Shown: positions 1 through 9,004, counted from the first letter of the stretch. The stretch is 58,288 nt of DNA from Gammaproteobacteria bacterium (GCA_017577365.1 PKRJ01000021.1:1-58288), one strand, 5' to 3'. Notes: generated from the letters alone by a model not told the origin. Made by a program: numbers and translations.

Positions 1-580
1 GCACCAAGCACCGTCGAGCTCAGAGCCCATCCCATCAACCCAACGAGTGGCTGCCTTCTTCTCATCGTCATATCCTCCCTTCGACCCGCCGGCACCGATG
101 CCTCAGCTTTGGCAAACGACTCCGCCTCGGCTGTCGCCGCCCCGTACGAGTGCACGCAAGCTCACGGCGAGCACGGATTGCTCGTGTTCGATTTCGTTCC
201 CGGTTCGACGAATCGACCGAAGACCTGGCGATCACATAGCGCGTTCCCCGGAAGCGCATCCCTACGAGGGCCGACGAAACGACGACGAGCGTGAGCTCGA
301 ACGTCGATTCAGGTCATCTACTCGCAGCGGACAACGCGAAAAGGGATCGGAAGCGAGGACTAGCGTACGATTCGTCTATTTATGCGAGTTGCTTCCGCTT
401 TTTCTCCTGTTTTACTTGTGGCAGAAGCTTGGGGCCGAGACTCTAGCAATTCTAGGACGTAGCGCGCATGACCCATCTGGGCTAGAATCGCGCGTGCTTC
501 GCTCACGCCGCCACATCACCAGAACGCGGCCAACGAAGGAGAACCAGAAGAAGCGACTTCCGTCAGCAGCTGCATTGCAA
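1..580. other. Leader region upstream of LuxR-type gene; no gene recognised
   Basis: An open frame runs through this stretch into the LuxR gene, but its translation is basic, serine/arginine-rich and matches no family I recognise, so I treat it as non-coding. The DNA is visibly richer in A and T than the rest of the window. A TAGAAT hexamer at 483-488 could be a -10 box for the downstream gene, but I see no good -35 at the right distance. Confidence 0.5.
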
Positions 581-1717
581 ATGGCGGACCGATACTCCGA
601 TCTGGTACTGGAAATTCACGCCGCAGCGTCCGATCCAGCGGCATGGACGTCAGTTGTCGAGAAGATCCGTGTCGCACTCCACGCTCGCGGCGCAATGCTT
701 CACACGCCGCAAGTCAGCTTCTTGGAAGATTACTGGTGCTTTCATTCGCAGTTCGAAACGTCTCAGATCGAAAGCTACGCGCGCGACTGGATGGCTCACG
801 ATGCGTGGGCGGAAGGCGCTCGTCAGCGCGGCTTGTATTCACCCGAACGGATTATTTCTGTCGATGACGCGCTGATCGAACGCCGGTCATTCCGAAAAAC
901 GGCATTCTTTCAGGAATATCTGCGGCCGAATGACGTGGACCGAATGGTCACTGTCAATCTCCATCGCAGTCGTAATCAGCATCGTGTCACGCACGTACAG
1001 TTGAGCGTCTTCAGGGGCCTGAACAAGGAGCGGTTCTCGAGCGAAGACGTGAAACCACTGGAGCAGCTACGACCGCATCTCCTCGTCGCGACGCGCAACC
1101 ACTGCTCGCTGCGCTCGCTCCTCGCGTTCAATGCAACCACCGAGCATGCGCTCGACAGCTTGGCTGCCGCGCTCTTCGCAATCGACCGAGACGGACGATT
1201 GGTTTATTCGAATCGGCCCGGCGACGAAGTGCTAAAGGACGGCGCTTGGCTTTCTGCCGCAGGAAACAAGCTCTCTCACGGAACGAATCTTCGTCATGTG
1301 GCGAGTTGCGCCAGTGCGATTCGAGATCTGATCGAAGGCATTGGAAGGACACTGATACTCGAGCACGCCTCGACCGGGCGGCAGCGAATTCTGCTCACGA
1401 CGCCGCTTGGCCGCGCCGCGGCGCTAACGGTTCCCGTGCCTCCGAGCGCAGCGGGCCTCGTTTGGCTGCTGCCAGACGGGACGGAGACGACGGTGATCGA
1501 GCGTATCGCCAAGCTCTTCGAGCTGACGCCGGCAGAGTCGCGTTTGCTCGAGCACCTTGCCTGCGACAACGACCTCAAGACAGCTGCCGAAATTCTCGGC
1601 ATCAGCATCCACACGGCGCGCAATGAGATCAAAGGGATCCTGCGCAAGACGGGCAGACGAAGCCAAGCCCAGTTACTGGCTCTCTTGAACCGGCTGGCAG
1701 GAATCCTCGCTCGCTAG
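581..1717 (+). CDS. LuxR C-terminal HTH transcriptional regulator
   Basis: A 378-residue regulator. The last 65 or so residues form a LuxR/GerE helix-turn-helix (FELTPAESRLLEHLA, then AAEILGISIHTARNEIKGIL), which binds DNA as a dimer. The first 300 residues look like a GAF/PAS-type sensory half, with a PAS-like stretch around AALFAIDRDGRLVYSNR. I chose the ATG at 581 because the family-like sequence (MADRYSDLVLEIHAAA) begins there; the frame is open further upstream but unconvincing. There is no response-regulator receiver domain and no recognisable acyl-homoserine-lactone domain. It stands alone, with no LuxI-like synthase nearby, and its codons are less GC-biased than its neighbours, which hints at later acquisition. 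Ligand and targets are unknown. Confidence 0.8.
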   Translation: MADRYSDLVLEIHAAASDPAAWTSVVEKIRVALHARGAMLHTPQVSFLEDYWCFHSQFETSQIESYARDWMAHDAWAEGARQRGLYSPERIISVDDALIERRSFRKTAFFQEYLRPNDVDRMVTVNLHRSRNQHRVTHVQLSVFRGLNKERFSSEDVKPLEQLRPHLLVATRNHCSLRSLLAFNATTEHALDSLAAALFAIDRDGRLVYSNRPGDEVLKDGAWLSAAGNKLSHGTNLRHVASCASAIRDLIEGIGRTLILEHASTGRQRILLTTPLGRAAALTVPVPPSAAGLVWLLPDGTETTVIERIAKLFELTPAESRLLEHLACDNDLKTAAEILGISIHTARNEIKGILRKTGRRSQAQLLALLNRLAGILAR

Positions 1718-1764
1718 ATCCGCCGCTCCATCGAGCGAAAGGGCGAATATCGAAAGGAGAAGAG

Positions 1765-1838
1765 TGGAGCGGGTGATGGGAATCGAACCCACGTCATCAG
1801 CTTGGGAAGCTGAGGTTCTACCATTGAACTACACCCGC
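1765..1838 (-). tRNA. tRNA-Gly(CCC)
   Basis: On the minus strand a 74-nt cloverleaf can be drawn: acceptor stem GCGGGTG pairing with CACCCGC, D-arm sequence TAGTTCAATGGTAGAA, anticodon stem TCAGC/GCTGA with loop TTCCCAA (anticodon CCC), T-loop GGTTCGATTCC, discriminator T and an encoded CCA at 1765-1767. It closely resembles the E. coli glyU tRNA. It reads the GGG glycine codon. Confidence 0.97.
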
Positions 1839-1880
1839 CCCGCAGGACCGGTCGGGTCCCCCGACGGGAGACCCGGTTTG

Positions 1881-1908
1881 ATTCTATAACAGCCGGCACG
1901 AAGGGCAA
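1881..1908 (-). promoter_or_regulatory. Probable sigma-70 promoter of tRNA-Gly
   Basis: On the minus strand, TTGCCC (complement of 1903-1908) is followed after 16 bases by TAGAAT (complement of 1881-1886). The -10 box lies about 43 bases from the mature 5' end of the tRNA, a usual distance for a short tRNA leader. Confidence 0.55.
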
Positions 1909-1969
1909 CCCGATGTCGACGGCCGGCTCGGATACGGGGTTGACGGGCTGAGCGGCGGTCGATCGCTCG

Positions 1970-2362
1970 GTGCCCTCGCCCAGCCCGGCCCTGCTCCCTG
2001 CCCCGAGCGCTGTCCGCCCGAGGCGTACCTGCTGTATCGTTCTCCGCAGCGCCGGACGCCCGCCTCCGTTGGGTGAGATCGTCGGGGTCGTCGGGATGCG
2101 CGACGGCTCGCACGTGTATCATCTCTTCGTCGCCGAGGAGCACCAGGGCCGCGGACTGGGACGCGTGCTCCGGGAGCACGCGAAGGCCGAGTGCCTGCGT
2201 CGCGGCCGCCCGGCGGCATTCACCGTCAATTCTTCGCGCGGTGCGGTGCCGATCTACGAGCGCTTCGGCTTCAGGATCGCGGCGCCGGAGCAGGAAGTCG
2301 AAGGCGTGCGGTTCGTTCCGATGCGGCTCGAGCTGACGTCACGGGAGAATTCGCGAGAGTGA
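1970..2362 (+). CDS. Short GNAT-family acetyltransferase, probably N-terminally truncated
   Basis: The readable part is the second half of a GNAT fold: GEIVGVVGMRDGSHVYHLFV (strands 3-4), the acetyl-CoA binding loop QGRGLGRVL (Q/RxxGxG/A), and SSRGAVPIYERFGF, the usual C-terminal helix and strand. The family is normally about 140-160 residues. Here the first half (beta1, helices 1-2) is missing, and the 33 residues after the GTG at 1970 are proline/serine-rich and do not resemble it. A TTG at 2069 gives a 97-residue product beginning exactly at the conserved part. There is no room for the missing half before the tRNA promoter, so this is more likely a decayed gene than one hidden by a sequencing error. 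Substrate unknown. Confidence 0.55.
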   Translation: MPSPSPALLPAPSAVRPRRTCCIVLRSAGRPPPLGEIVGVVGMRDGSHVYHLFVAEEHQGRGLGRVLREHAKAECLRRGRPAAFTVNSSRGAVPIYERFGFRIAAPEQEVEGVRFVPMRLELTSRENSRE

Positions 2363-2390
2363 AGACACTGCGTGTGAAAGGAATGAGCCA

Positions 2391-3659
2391 ATGAGAACTC
2401 GAACCGCTCGCCTGCTGCTTCTGCCTGTCCTGATCGCCTTCACCTCCCTCGTTCACGCGGCGTCGCTCGAAACCGCCGTGCCGGAGGACGTCGGCCTCTC
2501 GTCGCAGCGGCTCGAGCGGCTCACCGAGCAGCTCAACCGCTACGTCGAGAAGGGGGAGTTGGCCGGCGGCGTCGCGCTCGTCGCGCGCCGTGGCCGGATC
2601 GCCTATCTCGAAGCGTTCGGCTGGCGCGACATCGAGACGGGCGCGCCGATGACGGCGGACACGATGTTCCGCATCGCGTCGCAGACGAAGGCGATCGTGA
2701 GCGTCGCGGCGATGATCCTCCAGGAAGAAGGCGCGCTCGTGATCACGAATCCGGTCGGCGACTATCTGCCCGCGTTCCGCGAGACGACGGTCGCGGTGCC
2801 GCGCGAAGGCGGCGGCTACGACATCGTGCCGGCGCGCCGCCCGATCACGATCCGCGACTTGCTGACGCACACGTCGGGCTTCGGTTACGGCATGGGCGGC
2901 CCCGCGGCCGATCGCTGGGCCGCGGCCGGCATTCAGGGCTGGTATTTCGCCGATCGGGACGAGCCGATCGGTGTCACCGTCGAGCGCATGGCGTCGCTGC
3001 CCGCGGACGCGCAGCCGGGCGAGCGGTGGATCTACGGCTACAACACCGACATCCTCGGCGCGCTCGTCGAGCGCGCCTCGGGCCAGCCGCTCGACGTGTT
3101 CCTCACCGAGCGCATCTTCGAGCCGCTCGGCATGCACGACACGCATTTCTACGTCCCGCGCGAGAAGCGGAACCGGCTCGCGACGGTCTACTCGGCCGGT
3201 GAGAACGGCCTCACGCCCGCGGTCGGCACGGGCGCGATCGGGCAAGGCGCATACGTCGACGGACCGCGCAAGAGCTTCTCGGGCGGCGCGGGGCTCGTCT
3301 CGACGGCGACCGACTACGCGCGCTTCTTGCAGATGCTGCTGAACGGCGGCGAGCTCGACGGGGAGCGGATTCTGAGCCGCAAGAGCGTCGAGCTCATGAC
3401 CGTGAACCATCTCGGCGACATCCCCTTCCGGCCCGGCGAAGGCTTCGGGCTCGGCTTCTACATCGTCGAGGACGTCGGCGCGCGCGGCGTTCCGGGCTCG
3501 GTCGGCGAGTTCGGCTGGGGCGGTGCGTACCACAGCACGTACTGGGTCGATCCGGCCGAGGAGCTCGTCGTCGTCTATCTCGCGCAGCTCCTCCCCGCCG
3601 GCAACATCGACGATCACAGCAAGCTCCGCACGCTCGTCTATCAGGCGATCGTCGACTGA
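2391..3659 (+). CDS. Secreted serine hydrolase, class C beta-lactamase/EstB fold
   Basis: A 422-residue protein with a signal peptide (hydrophobic residues 8-22, likely cleavage after VHAA). The beta-lactamase-related core follows: catalytic SxxK as S97-Q-T-K100 (RIASQTKAIVS), the LLTHTSGFGYG loop, a YGYNTDILG segment in place of the YxN motif, and FSGGAGLVSTATDYARF near the C-terminus. The family includes esterases, D-aminopeptidases and transesterases (LovD, EstB) as well as true class C enzymes; this sequence does not decide the substrate, and an esterase or peptidase role is likelier than beta-lactam resistance. It acts in the periplasm or outside the cell. It starts 28 bases after the GNAT frame and may be co-transcribed with it. 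Confidence 0.85.
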   Translation: MRTRTARLLLLPVLIAFTSLVHAASLETAVPEDVGLSSQRLERLTEQLNRYVEKGELAGGVALVARRGRIAYLEAFGWRDIETGAPMTADTMFRIASQTKAIVSVAAMILQEEGALVITNPVGDYLPAFRETTVAVPREGGGYDIVPARRPITIRDLLTHTSGFGYGMGGPAADRWAAAGIQGWYFADRDEPIGVTVERMASLPADAQPGERWIYGYNTDILGALVERASGQPLDVFLTERIFEPLGMHDTHFYVPREKRNRLATVYSAGENGLTPAVGTGAIGQGAYVDGPRKSFSGGAGLVSTATDYARFLQMLLNGGELDGERILSRKSVELMTVNHLGDIPFRPGEGFGLGFYIVEDVGARGVPGSVGEFGWGGAYHSTYWVDPAEELVVVYLAQLLPAGNIDDHSKLRTLVYQAIVD

Positions 3660-3754
3660 TCGGCAATCGAGGTTTCGCGCGTCGCCGCGATGACCTCCGC
3701 GGCGACGCGCCTCCCGGTCGGCACGAGACGCGCCGAACCGCTACCCTTACGCGC

Positions 3755-4453
3755 ATGGAATCGCGACCGCTTCGCAAGGTACGCAGCTTCGTCCGCCGGC
3801 CCGGCCGAATCACGGTCGCGCAGCGGCGCGCGCTCGAGACGTTATTACCCCGCTACGGCCTGCCGTACGAGCAGCGGCGGCTCGACCTCGACGCGGTATT
3901 CGGCCGCTCGGCCCCGCGCGTGCTCGATATCGGCTTCGGCGATGGCGAAGCGCTCGTTACCACAGCAGCGCGCTATCCGGAGATCGATTATCTCGGCGTG
4001 GAAATCCACGAGCCGGGCGTCGGGCATTTGCTGTTGCTGCTCGAACGCGCCGGGCTCGAGAACGTGCGCGTGATCGTGCACGACGTCGTCGAGGTGATCG
4101 AGGCGATGCTGCCCGACGCGTCGTTCGACGCGATCAACCTCTTCTTCCCCGACCCGTGGCCAAAGAAACGCCATCACAAGCGCCGGCTCGTGCAGCCGCC
4201 GTTCATCGCGCAATGCGAGCGGATCATGAAGCCGGGCGCGCTGCTGCACGTCGCGACGGATTGGGCGCCGTACGCCGAGCATACGCGCGAGGTGCTCGCG
4301 CAGTCCGCGTTGCAGCCGGTCGCCGCGCAGACGCTCGCCGGCGATCCGCTCGCCGAGCGCCCGCCGACGAAGTTCGAGCGCCGCGGCGAGCGGCTCGGTC
4401 ACGTCGCGGAGGATCTGTACTACCGACGGCCGCCGGCTTCGGAGCCGGCGTAG
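3755..4453 (+). CDS. trmB: tRNA (guanine46-N7)-methyltransferase
   Basis: TrmB transfers a methyl group from S-adenosylmethionine to N7 of guanosine 46 in the tRNA variable loop. The 232-residue length is typical. Visible motifs are the N-terminal RSFVRRPGRIT, the SAM loop VLDIGFGDGE (about residues 56-65), the family hallmark FFPDPWPKKRHHKRRL (about 130-145) and the C-terminal TKFERRGERLGH. ATG start at 3755. It converges with ampG on the opposite strand, about 20 bases away. A short GC hairpin (4432-4449) overlaps the end of the gene but has no T-tract. Confidence 0.95.
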   Translation: MESRPLRKVRSFVRRPGRITVAQRRALETLLPRYGLPYEQRRLDLDAVFGRSAPRVLDIGFGDGEALVTTAARYPEIDYLGVEIHEPGVGHLLLLLERAGLENVRVIVHDVVEVIEAMLPDASFDAINLFFPDPWPKKRHHKRRLVQPPFIAQCERIMKPGALLHVATDWAPYAEHTREVLAQSALQPVAAQTLAGDPLAERPPTKFERRGERLGHVAEDLYYRRPPASEPA

Positions 4454-4472
4454 GTCGCAAGCCGTCGGTTGC

Positions 4473-5861
4473 TCACGCGTCGCGGCCCGCGGCGCTTCGA
4501 TGCGCGCGCGCGGCGAGGATCGTGACGAGCACCGACGGGACGGCGATCGCGGCCGTGCACGCGAAGAACACGCCGTACGCCGGGATCAGCTCCATGCTGC
4601 GTGCGAGCGCTTCGACCGCGATGCCGGAGAACCCCTTCAACACCTTGCCGAGGATCGAGTAGAACGACGACAAGAGCGCGTATTGCGTCGCCGCGTAGCC
4701 GAACGTCGTCAAGCTCGACATCCACGCGATCAGCGCGGTGCCGGCGAAGCCCTCGGAGAAATTCTCGAGCGAGAGCGCCGCGCCGAATACGACGAGATCC
4801 GGCCCCGCGAACGCCATCGCCGTCAGCCCGATATTCGACGCGGGCGCGAGAAACGCGCCGAGCACGAGCGTCGGAACGAAGCCGAGGCGCACCGCGCAGA
4901 AGCCGCCCGCCGCGACACCCGCGATCGTGCCCCACACGCCGACGCCGGCGCGCATCGCGCCGATCACGTCGAGCGACAGGCCGAGATCCGTATAGAACGG
5001 ATTCACCATCGGCCCCATGATGAAATCCGGCAGCCGGTACAGACTGATCGCCGCGAGAAGCAGCAGCGCCTTCACGCCGTGCGCGGAGAAGAACACGATG
5101 AACGGGCCGACGACCGCGCCGTAGAGGCCGCGCAGCGTCCAGATCGGCACGGCGGCCCGCGGCGGCGCCACCCGCTGCGCGACGGCGGACGTTTCCGCCC
5201 GAGGCTCGGACGCGTAGAGCGCGGCCGCGACGCCGACGCCGACGAGCACGGCCATCAGCCCGTATGACAGCTCCCAGCCCGCGCGGGCCGCGATATTGAA
5301 GATGAAGGCATTCGTGACCAGCATCGCGGCGCGGTAGCCGAGCTGGTACGCCGCGGACATGAGGCCGAGCTCCTCTGCGCTCCGCGAAACCTCGATGCGC
5401 CACGCGTCGATCGCGATGTCTTGCGTCGCCGACGAGAACGCGACGAGAAGCGCGAACGCGCCGAACGGCATCAGTCCGCCGCCCGGTCCGATCATCGTCA
5501 TTGCGACGAGACCCGCGATCACGCCGCTCTGCGCCAGCAGTATCCAGCTGCGCCGCTTCCCGAGCCGCCCTAGCACCGGCAGCTCGACGCGGTCGAGGAG
5601 CGGAGCCCAGACGAACTTGAACGAGTAAGCGAGGCCGACCCACGACAGAAAACCGATCGCGGAAAGCTCGATGCCCGCGTCACGCAGCCACGCGCCCAGG
5701 GTATTGGCGGTCAGCAGAAACGGCAGACCGGCGGAGAAGCCGAGCGCGAGCATCGCGAGAACGCGCGGCTCGCGAAGCGCAACCAGCACGTCGCGCCAAC
5801 CGTGCGTGGGGCTTGGCGCCGCGGCGGCGGCGCGCGTCGAGGTTTGCGCCTGCGCGTTCAT
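4473..5861 (-). CDS. ampG: AmpG-family muropeptide MFS permease
   Basis: An inner-membrane major-facilitator transporter of about 462 residues with some 12-14 hydrophobic segments. The family-specific N-terminal half is clear: RVLAMLALGFSAGLPFLL, then GFLSWVGLAYSFKFVWAPLLDR and the ATQDIAIDAWRIE stretch typical of AmpG. AmpG imports anhydro-muropeptides released from the cell wall for recycling, and in some species thereby feeds AmpR-dependent beta-lactamase induction. I chose the ATG at 5861; an in-frame TTG lies one codon upstream. It is divergent from pyrE across about 120 bases, and no other wall-recycling gene is adjacent. Confidence 0.9.
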   Translation of the reverse strand: MNAQAQTSTRAAAAAPSPTHGWRDVLVALREPRVLAMLALGFSAGLPFLLTANTLGAWLRDAGIELSAIGFLSWVGLAYSFKFVWAPLLDRVELPVLGRLGKRRSWILLAQSGVIAGLVAMTMIGPGGGLMPFGAFALLVAFSSATQDIAIDAWRIEVSRSAEELGLMSAAYQLGYRAAMLVTNAFIFNIAARAGWELSYGLMAVLVGVGVAAALYASEPRAETSAVAQRVAPPRAAVPIWTLRGLYGAVVGPFIVFFSAHGVKALLLLAAISLYRLPDFIMGPMVNPFYTDLGLSLDVIGAMRAGVGVWGTIAGVAAGGFCAVRLGFVPTLVLGAFLAPASNIGLTAMAFAGPDLVVFGAALSLENFSEGFAGTALIAWMSSLTTFGYAATQYALLSSFYSILGKVLKGFSGIAVEALARSMELIPAYGVFFACTAAIAVPSVLVTILAARAHRSAAGRDA

Positions 5862-5984
5862 CAAGGGCGGTATGATACTCGTCGTCTCCGCTCCGACACA
5901 CGAAGGCGTCGCTTGCCGTGCGGCGCGCCCCGCGCAAGAGGGTCCACGGCGACGTTACTTTGCGACACAGGCTGCGAGGAATCG

Positions 5985-6641
5985 ATGAAAGCGTACAAGA
6001 AGGAGTTTCTCGAGCTCGCGCTCGAGCTGGGCGTGCTGCAGTTCGGCGAGTTCAAGCTGAAATCCGGAAGGATCAGCCCGTACTTCTTCAATGCCGGGCT
6101 GTTCAATAGCGGTTATGCGGCCGCGCGGGTCGGACGCTGCTACGCGTCGGCGATCGCCGCGCTCGATATCGAGTTCGACATGCTGTTCGGCGCGGCGTAC
6201 AAGGCGATCCCCCTCGTCGCGCTCGCCGCGGCGGCGCTCGCCGAGCACCACGATCTCGACTACCCGTTCGCGTACAACCGCAAGGAAGCGAAGGATCACG
6301 GCGAGGGCGGGATCACGGTCGGCGCGCCGATCGCGGGCCGTGTACTGATCCTCGACGACGTGATCACCGCGGGCACCGCCGTGCGCGAGGTGCTCGAGAT
6401 CATCCGCGCGGCCGGCGGCACGCCGGCCGGCGTGCTCGTCGCGCTCGATCGCGAGGAGGTCGGCACGAAGCAGCGGATCTCGGCCGTCGATCAGCTCGCC
6501 GCCGAGCTCGGCGTGCCGATCCGCAGCATCGTGACGTTGAGCGATCTCGTCGATCATCTCGAGGAAGACAAGGAGTACGCGCAATATCTCCCGGCCCTGC
6601 GCTCGTACCGTAATCGCTACGGTGCGCGTTTCGACCCCTAG
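5985..6641 (+). CDS. pyrE: Orotate phosphoribosyltransferase
   Basis: Joins orotate and PRPP to give orotidine 5'-phosphate, the fifth step of pyrimidine synthesis. The product is 218 residues, close to the usual 213. It opens with MKAYKKEFLELALELGVLQF and carries the substrate loop KSGRISPYFFNAG, a flexible catalytic loop NRKEAKDHGEGG (about 98-109) and the PRPP-binding motif VLILDDVITAGTA (about 120-132). I chose the ATG at 5985 because alignment to PyrE starts there; the longer open frame upstream overlaps ampG and is not family-like. No rph neighbour and no T-rich attenuator were seen in the leader. Confidence 0.95.
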   Translation: MKAYKKEFLELALELGVLQFGEFKLKSGRISPYFFNAGLFNSGYAAARVGRCYASAIAALDIEFDMLFGAAYKAIPLVALAAAALAEHHDLDYPFAYNRKEAKDHGEGGITVGAPIAGRVLILDDVITAGTAVREVLEIIRAAGGTPAGVLVALDREEVGTKQRISAVDQLAAELGVPIRSIVTLSDLVDHLEEDKEYAQYLPALRSYRNRYGARFDP

Positions 6642-6811
6642 CGCCAGCTACTCGTTGTTTTCTTTCGTTTTTCGGTCGCGAGGGCGACGCACCTCTCACA
6701 TCGGCGATCGAGGCCTTTCCAATATCGGGGATTCCCGGTATACGTGATGCGTCGGGCCGATGAAGGCTTTGACATAATCGGTGCCGACGAAGGCCATCGG
6801 AAACTCGAGTC

Positions 6812-7441
6812 GTGAAGCACGTGCACAGGTTCCTGGTTCTCGCGGCCGCGGCCTGCGCAACGTCGTCGGCCGCAGCGCAGAAGCTCTACCGCTGGGTCGA
6901 CGAGAACGGCGTCGTTCACTACGGCGATCGCATTCCGCCGCAGTACGTCGACCGCCACCGCGAAGTGCTGAACGAGTCGGGCGTCGCGATCGGCTATGAA
7001 GAAGGAGCGCTGAGCCCCGAGGAGAAAGCGAGGCTCGAACGCGAACGCGCGGCGGCGGCCGCCGCCGAGGCCGCGAAAGCGGAGATCGCGCGACGCGATC
7101 GGATGCTGCTCGAGACCTATCTCTCGGTCGAGGACATCGTCGCGCTTCGCGACAACCGTCTCGAGATGCTCGAGGCGAAGATCACCGTCACCGAGCACTA
7201 CATCGGCGAGCTCGAGGATCGCCTCGCGAGGCTCGAGAAGAGCGCGCAGCGCTACAAGCCGTTCAGCGATCGCGAAGATGCACCGGAGCTGCCGCCGGAC
7301 CTCGCCGCCGAGATCGAAAGCACGAAGTCCTCGATCGAAAGCTACCGCGAGATGATTCGACAGACGCGCGAAGAGCAGGCGCGCCTCAAAGAGCAGTTCG
7401 ATAGCGACATCGAGCGTTTCAAGGAGCTCAAGGGCGGCTGA
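6812..7441 (+). CDS. Exported DUF4124 protein with coiled coil
   Basis: A 209-residue protein with a signal peptide (MKHVHRFLVLAAAACATSSAAAQ, cleavage near residue 22) followed at once by a DUF4124 module: KLYRWVDENGVVHYGDRIPP, a small strand-rich domain common in gammaproteobacterial exported proteins. The rest (about residues 65-205) is charged and heptad-like (EEKARLERERAAAAAAEAAK; EEQARLKEQFDSDIERFKEL), suggesting a coiled coil in the periplasm. The molecular function of DUF4124 is not established. The nearest neighbours do not indicate a role; the ABC export operon starts 304 bases downstream on the same strand. Confidence 0.8.
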   Translation: MKHVHRFLVLAAAACATSSAAAQKLYRWVDENGVVHYGDRIPPQYVDRHREVLNESGVAIGYEEGALSPEEKARLERERAAAAAAEAAKAEIARRDRMLLETYLSVEDIVALRDNRLEMLEAKITVTEHYIGELEDRLARLEKSAQRYKPFSDREDAPELPPDLAAEIESTKSSIESYREMIRQTREEQARLKEQFDSDIERFKELKGG

Positions 7442-7745
7442 CCGCACGCGCCCGCGTGCCTTTCGCCGCTCGCGGCCGTCCGTCCGAGCTTTCGACCTTC
7501 CCATCGCTCGCGGCGAGCTCGCCGCCGACCACGTCCCGCCCGCGCTGCCGGCACGATGACGAGCCCGGCGATGCCCGTGCGCACACGAGCGGGCCGAATC
7601 CATCGTCCATCCGGGATCGTCCGCGGCACGCGTAATTTTCCCTCCGCCCGCTCGTATTACGCAGTAGACCTGGCCCGACGCGAGGACCGTAGCGTTCTCG
7701 CGGCCAATCGGGTCTCGGGGCCCAACGAGGAATGGGAGGGAAAGA
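7442..7745. other. Intergenic stretch with no recognised feature
   Basis: About 300 bases between the DUF4124 gene and the ABC export operon. I see no family-like reading frame, RNA gene or clear terminator. It presumably contains the promoter of the export operon: CGTATTACGCAGTAGACCT near 7651-7669 is a weak candidate. GGGAGGG ends 5 bases before the TTG at 7746 and is a good ribosome-binding site for it. Confidence 0.4.
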
Positions 7746-9004
7746 TTGATCGATCAACGATCAGCGCTGCTCAACCAGCTGCGCCTCGAGCGTGACGACG
7801 CGCCGTCGGCCGGCGGGAGCGCTCGGAAATGGCGGGCGCTCGGCGTCGGCATTTCGTTGCTCGTCGCCTCCGGTGCGGCCGCCTGGTTCGTGCTCGAATC
7901 GAAAGCCGCACCGGTCGTCCGCGTCGCCACGGCGAAACCGACCGTCGGCAACACGGCGGCACGCCACGGGCCCGGCTCGATTCTCGACGCGTCCGGCTAC
8001 GTCGTCGCGCGTCGGCAGGCCACCGTCTCGTCGAAGATCACCGGCCGCGTCGTCGAGCTCTCGATCGAAGAAGGTCGACGCGTCGAGGAAGGCGAGATCA
8101 TCGCGCGCCTCGAGGACACGAACCAGCGTGCCGCGCTCGCGCAGGCGCTCGCCCAGCGCGACCAGGCGCGTGCGAACCTCGAAGCTGCGCGCGTCGCGCT
8201 CGAGACGCGCGGCCCATCTTCGAGCGCCAGCGGGAACAATTCGAGCGCGGGGTGGTGAGCGCCCAGGACTTCGACATCGCGAAGGCCGAGTACGACGGGG
8301 CGCGCATGAACGTCGAGGTCGCGGAGCGCGCGCTCGCCGTGGCCGAGGCGAATCTCGCCGTCACGGAGCGCAATCTCGAGGACACGATCGTGCGCGCGCC
8401 GTTCGCCGGCGTCGTGACGGTCAAGGCCGCGCAGGAAGGCGAGATCGTCTCGCCGGTCTCGGCGGGGGGCGGGTTCACGCGCACGGGCATAGGCACGATC
8501 GTCGACATGGACTCGCTCGAGGTCGAGGTCGACGTCAGCGAGAACTTCATCAATCGCGTGCAGCCGGGTCAGGCCGTCGCCGTGCGCTTGAACGCGTATC
8601 CCGAGTGGGCGATCCCCGCGCGCGTGATCGCGATCATCCCGACGGCCGATCGCGCGAAAGCGACCGTGCGCGTCCGCATCGGCTTCGAGGAGAAGGACCC
8701 GCGCATCCTGCCGGAGATGGGCGTACGCGTCTCGTTCCTCGACGGCGAGAAAGAGACGTTGTCCCCGCGGCCCGCGCTGTCCGCGGTGGTCGTTCCGCGG
8801 GAAGCGGTCCGCATCGAGGGTAGCCGGGGCGTCGTGTTCGTCGTCTACGAGGATCGCGTGGAGCAGCGCGAGGTGACTCTAGGGGGCGCGAGCAGCGAAG
8901 GACAGGTCGTGCTGTCCGGTCTCGCCGCGGGCGCGCGCGTCGTCGTCGGCGACGTCGCGGGGCTCGTCGACGGCGCCCGAGTACGTATAGCTAGCGAGGA
9001 GTAA
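7746..9004 (+). pseudogene. HlyD/RND-type periplasmic adaptor (membrane-fusion protein), frameshifted
   Basis: Adaptor subunit of a MacAB-like tripartite ABC exporter, split over two frames. The 5' part (TTG at 7746) encodes a cytoplasmic N-tail, a membrane anchor (VGISLLVASGAAAWFVL), the first lipoyl half (ATVSSKITGRVVELSIEEG) and the start of a helical hairpin (ANLEAARVALET). Family sequence resumes in the -1 frame from ARPIFERQREQFERGVVSAQ (about 8207 on) with the second hairpin helix, lipoyl half (IVRAPFAGVVTVKAAQEGEI), beta-barrel and membrane-proximal domains, to the stop at 9004. The join lies near 8200-8216 in a GC-rich run and fits a single lost base. Both halves are otherwise intact, so recent inactivation or a sequencing error is likely. 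I see no slippery heptamer pointing to programmed frameshifting. Confidence 0.82.

Noticed and set aside
2271..3617. A 448-codon minus-strand frame opposite the serine hydrolase
   Set aside because: Antisense shadow; the plus strand has a signal peptide and SxxK motif, the minus strand has low-complexity Arg/Asp-rich sequence.
4432..4449. GC hairpin at the end of trmB as a terminator
   Set aside because: Seven-base-pair stem but no T-tract on either strand; it overlaps coding sequence of trmB.
5908..5945. Inverted repeat CTTGC/GCAAG before pyrE as a possible UTP-sensitive attenuator
   Set aside because: No T-run follows the hairpin and there is no leader peptide, so the pyrE attenuation model does not fit.
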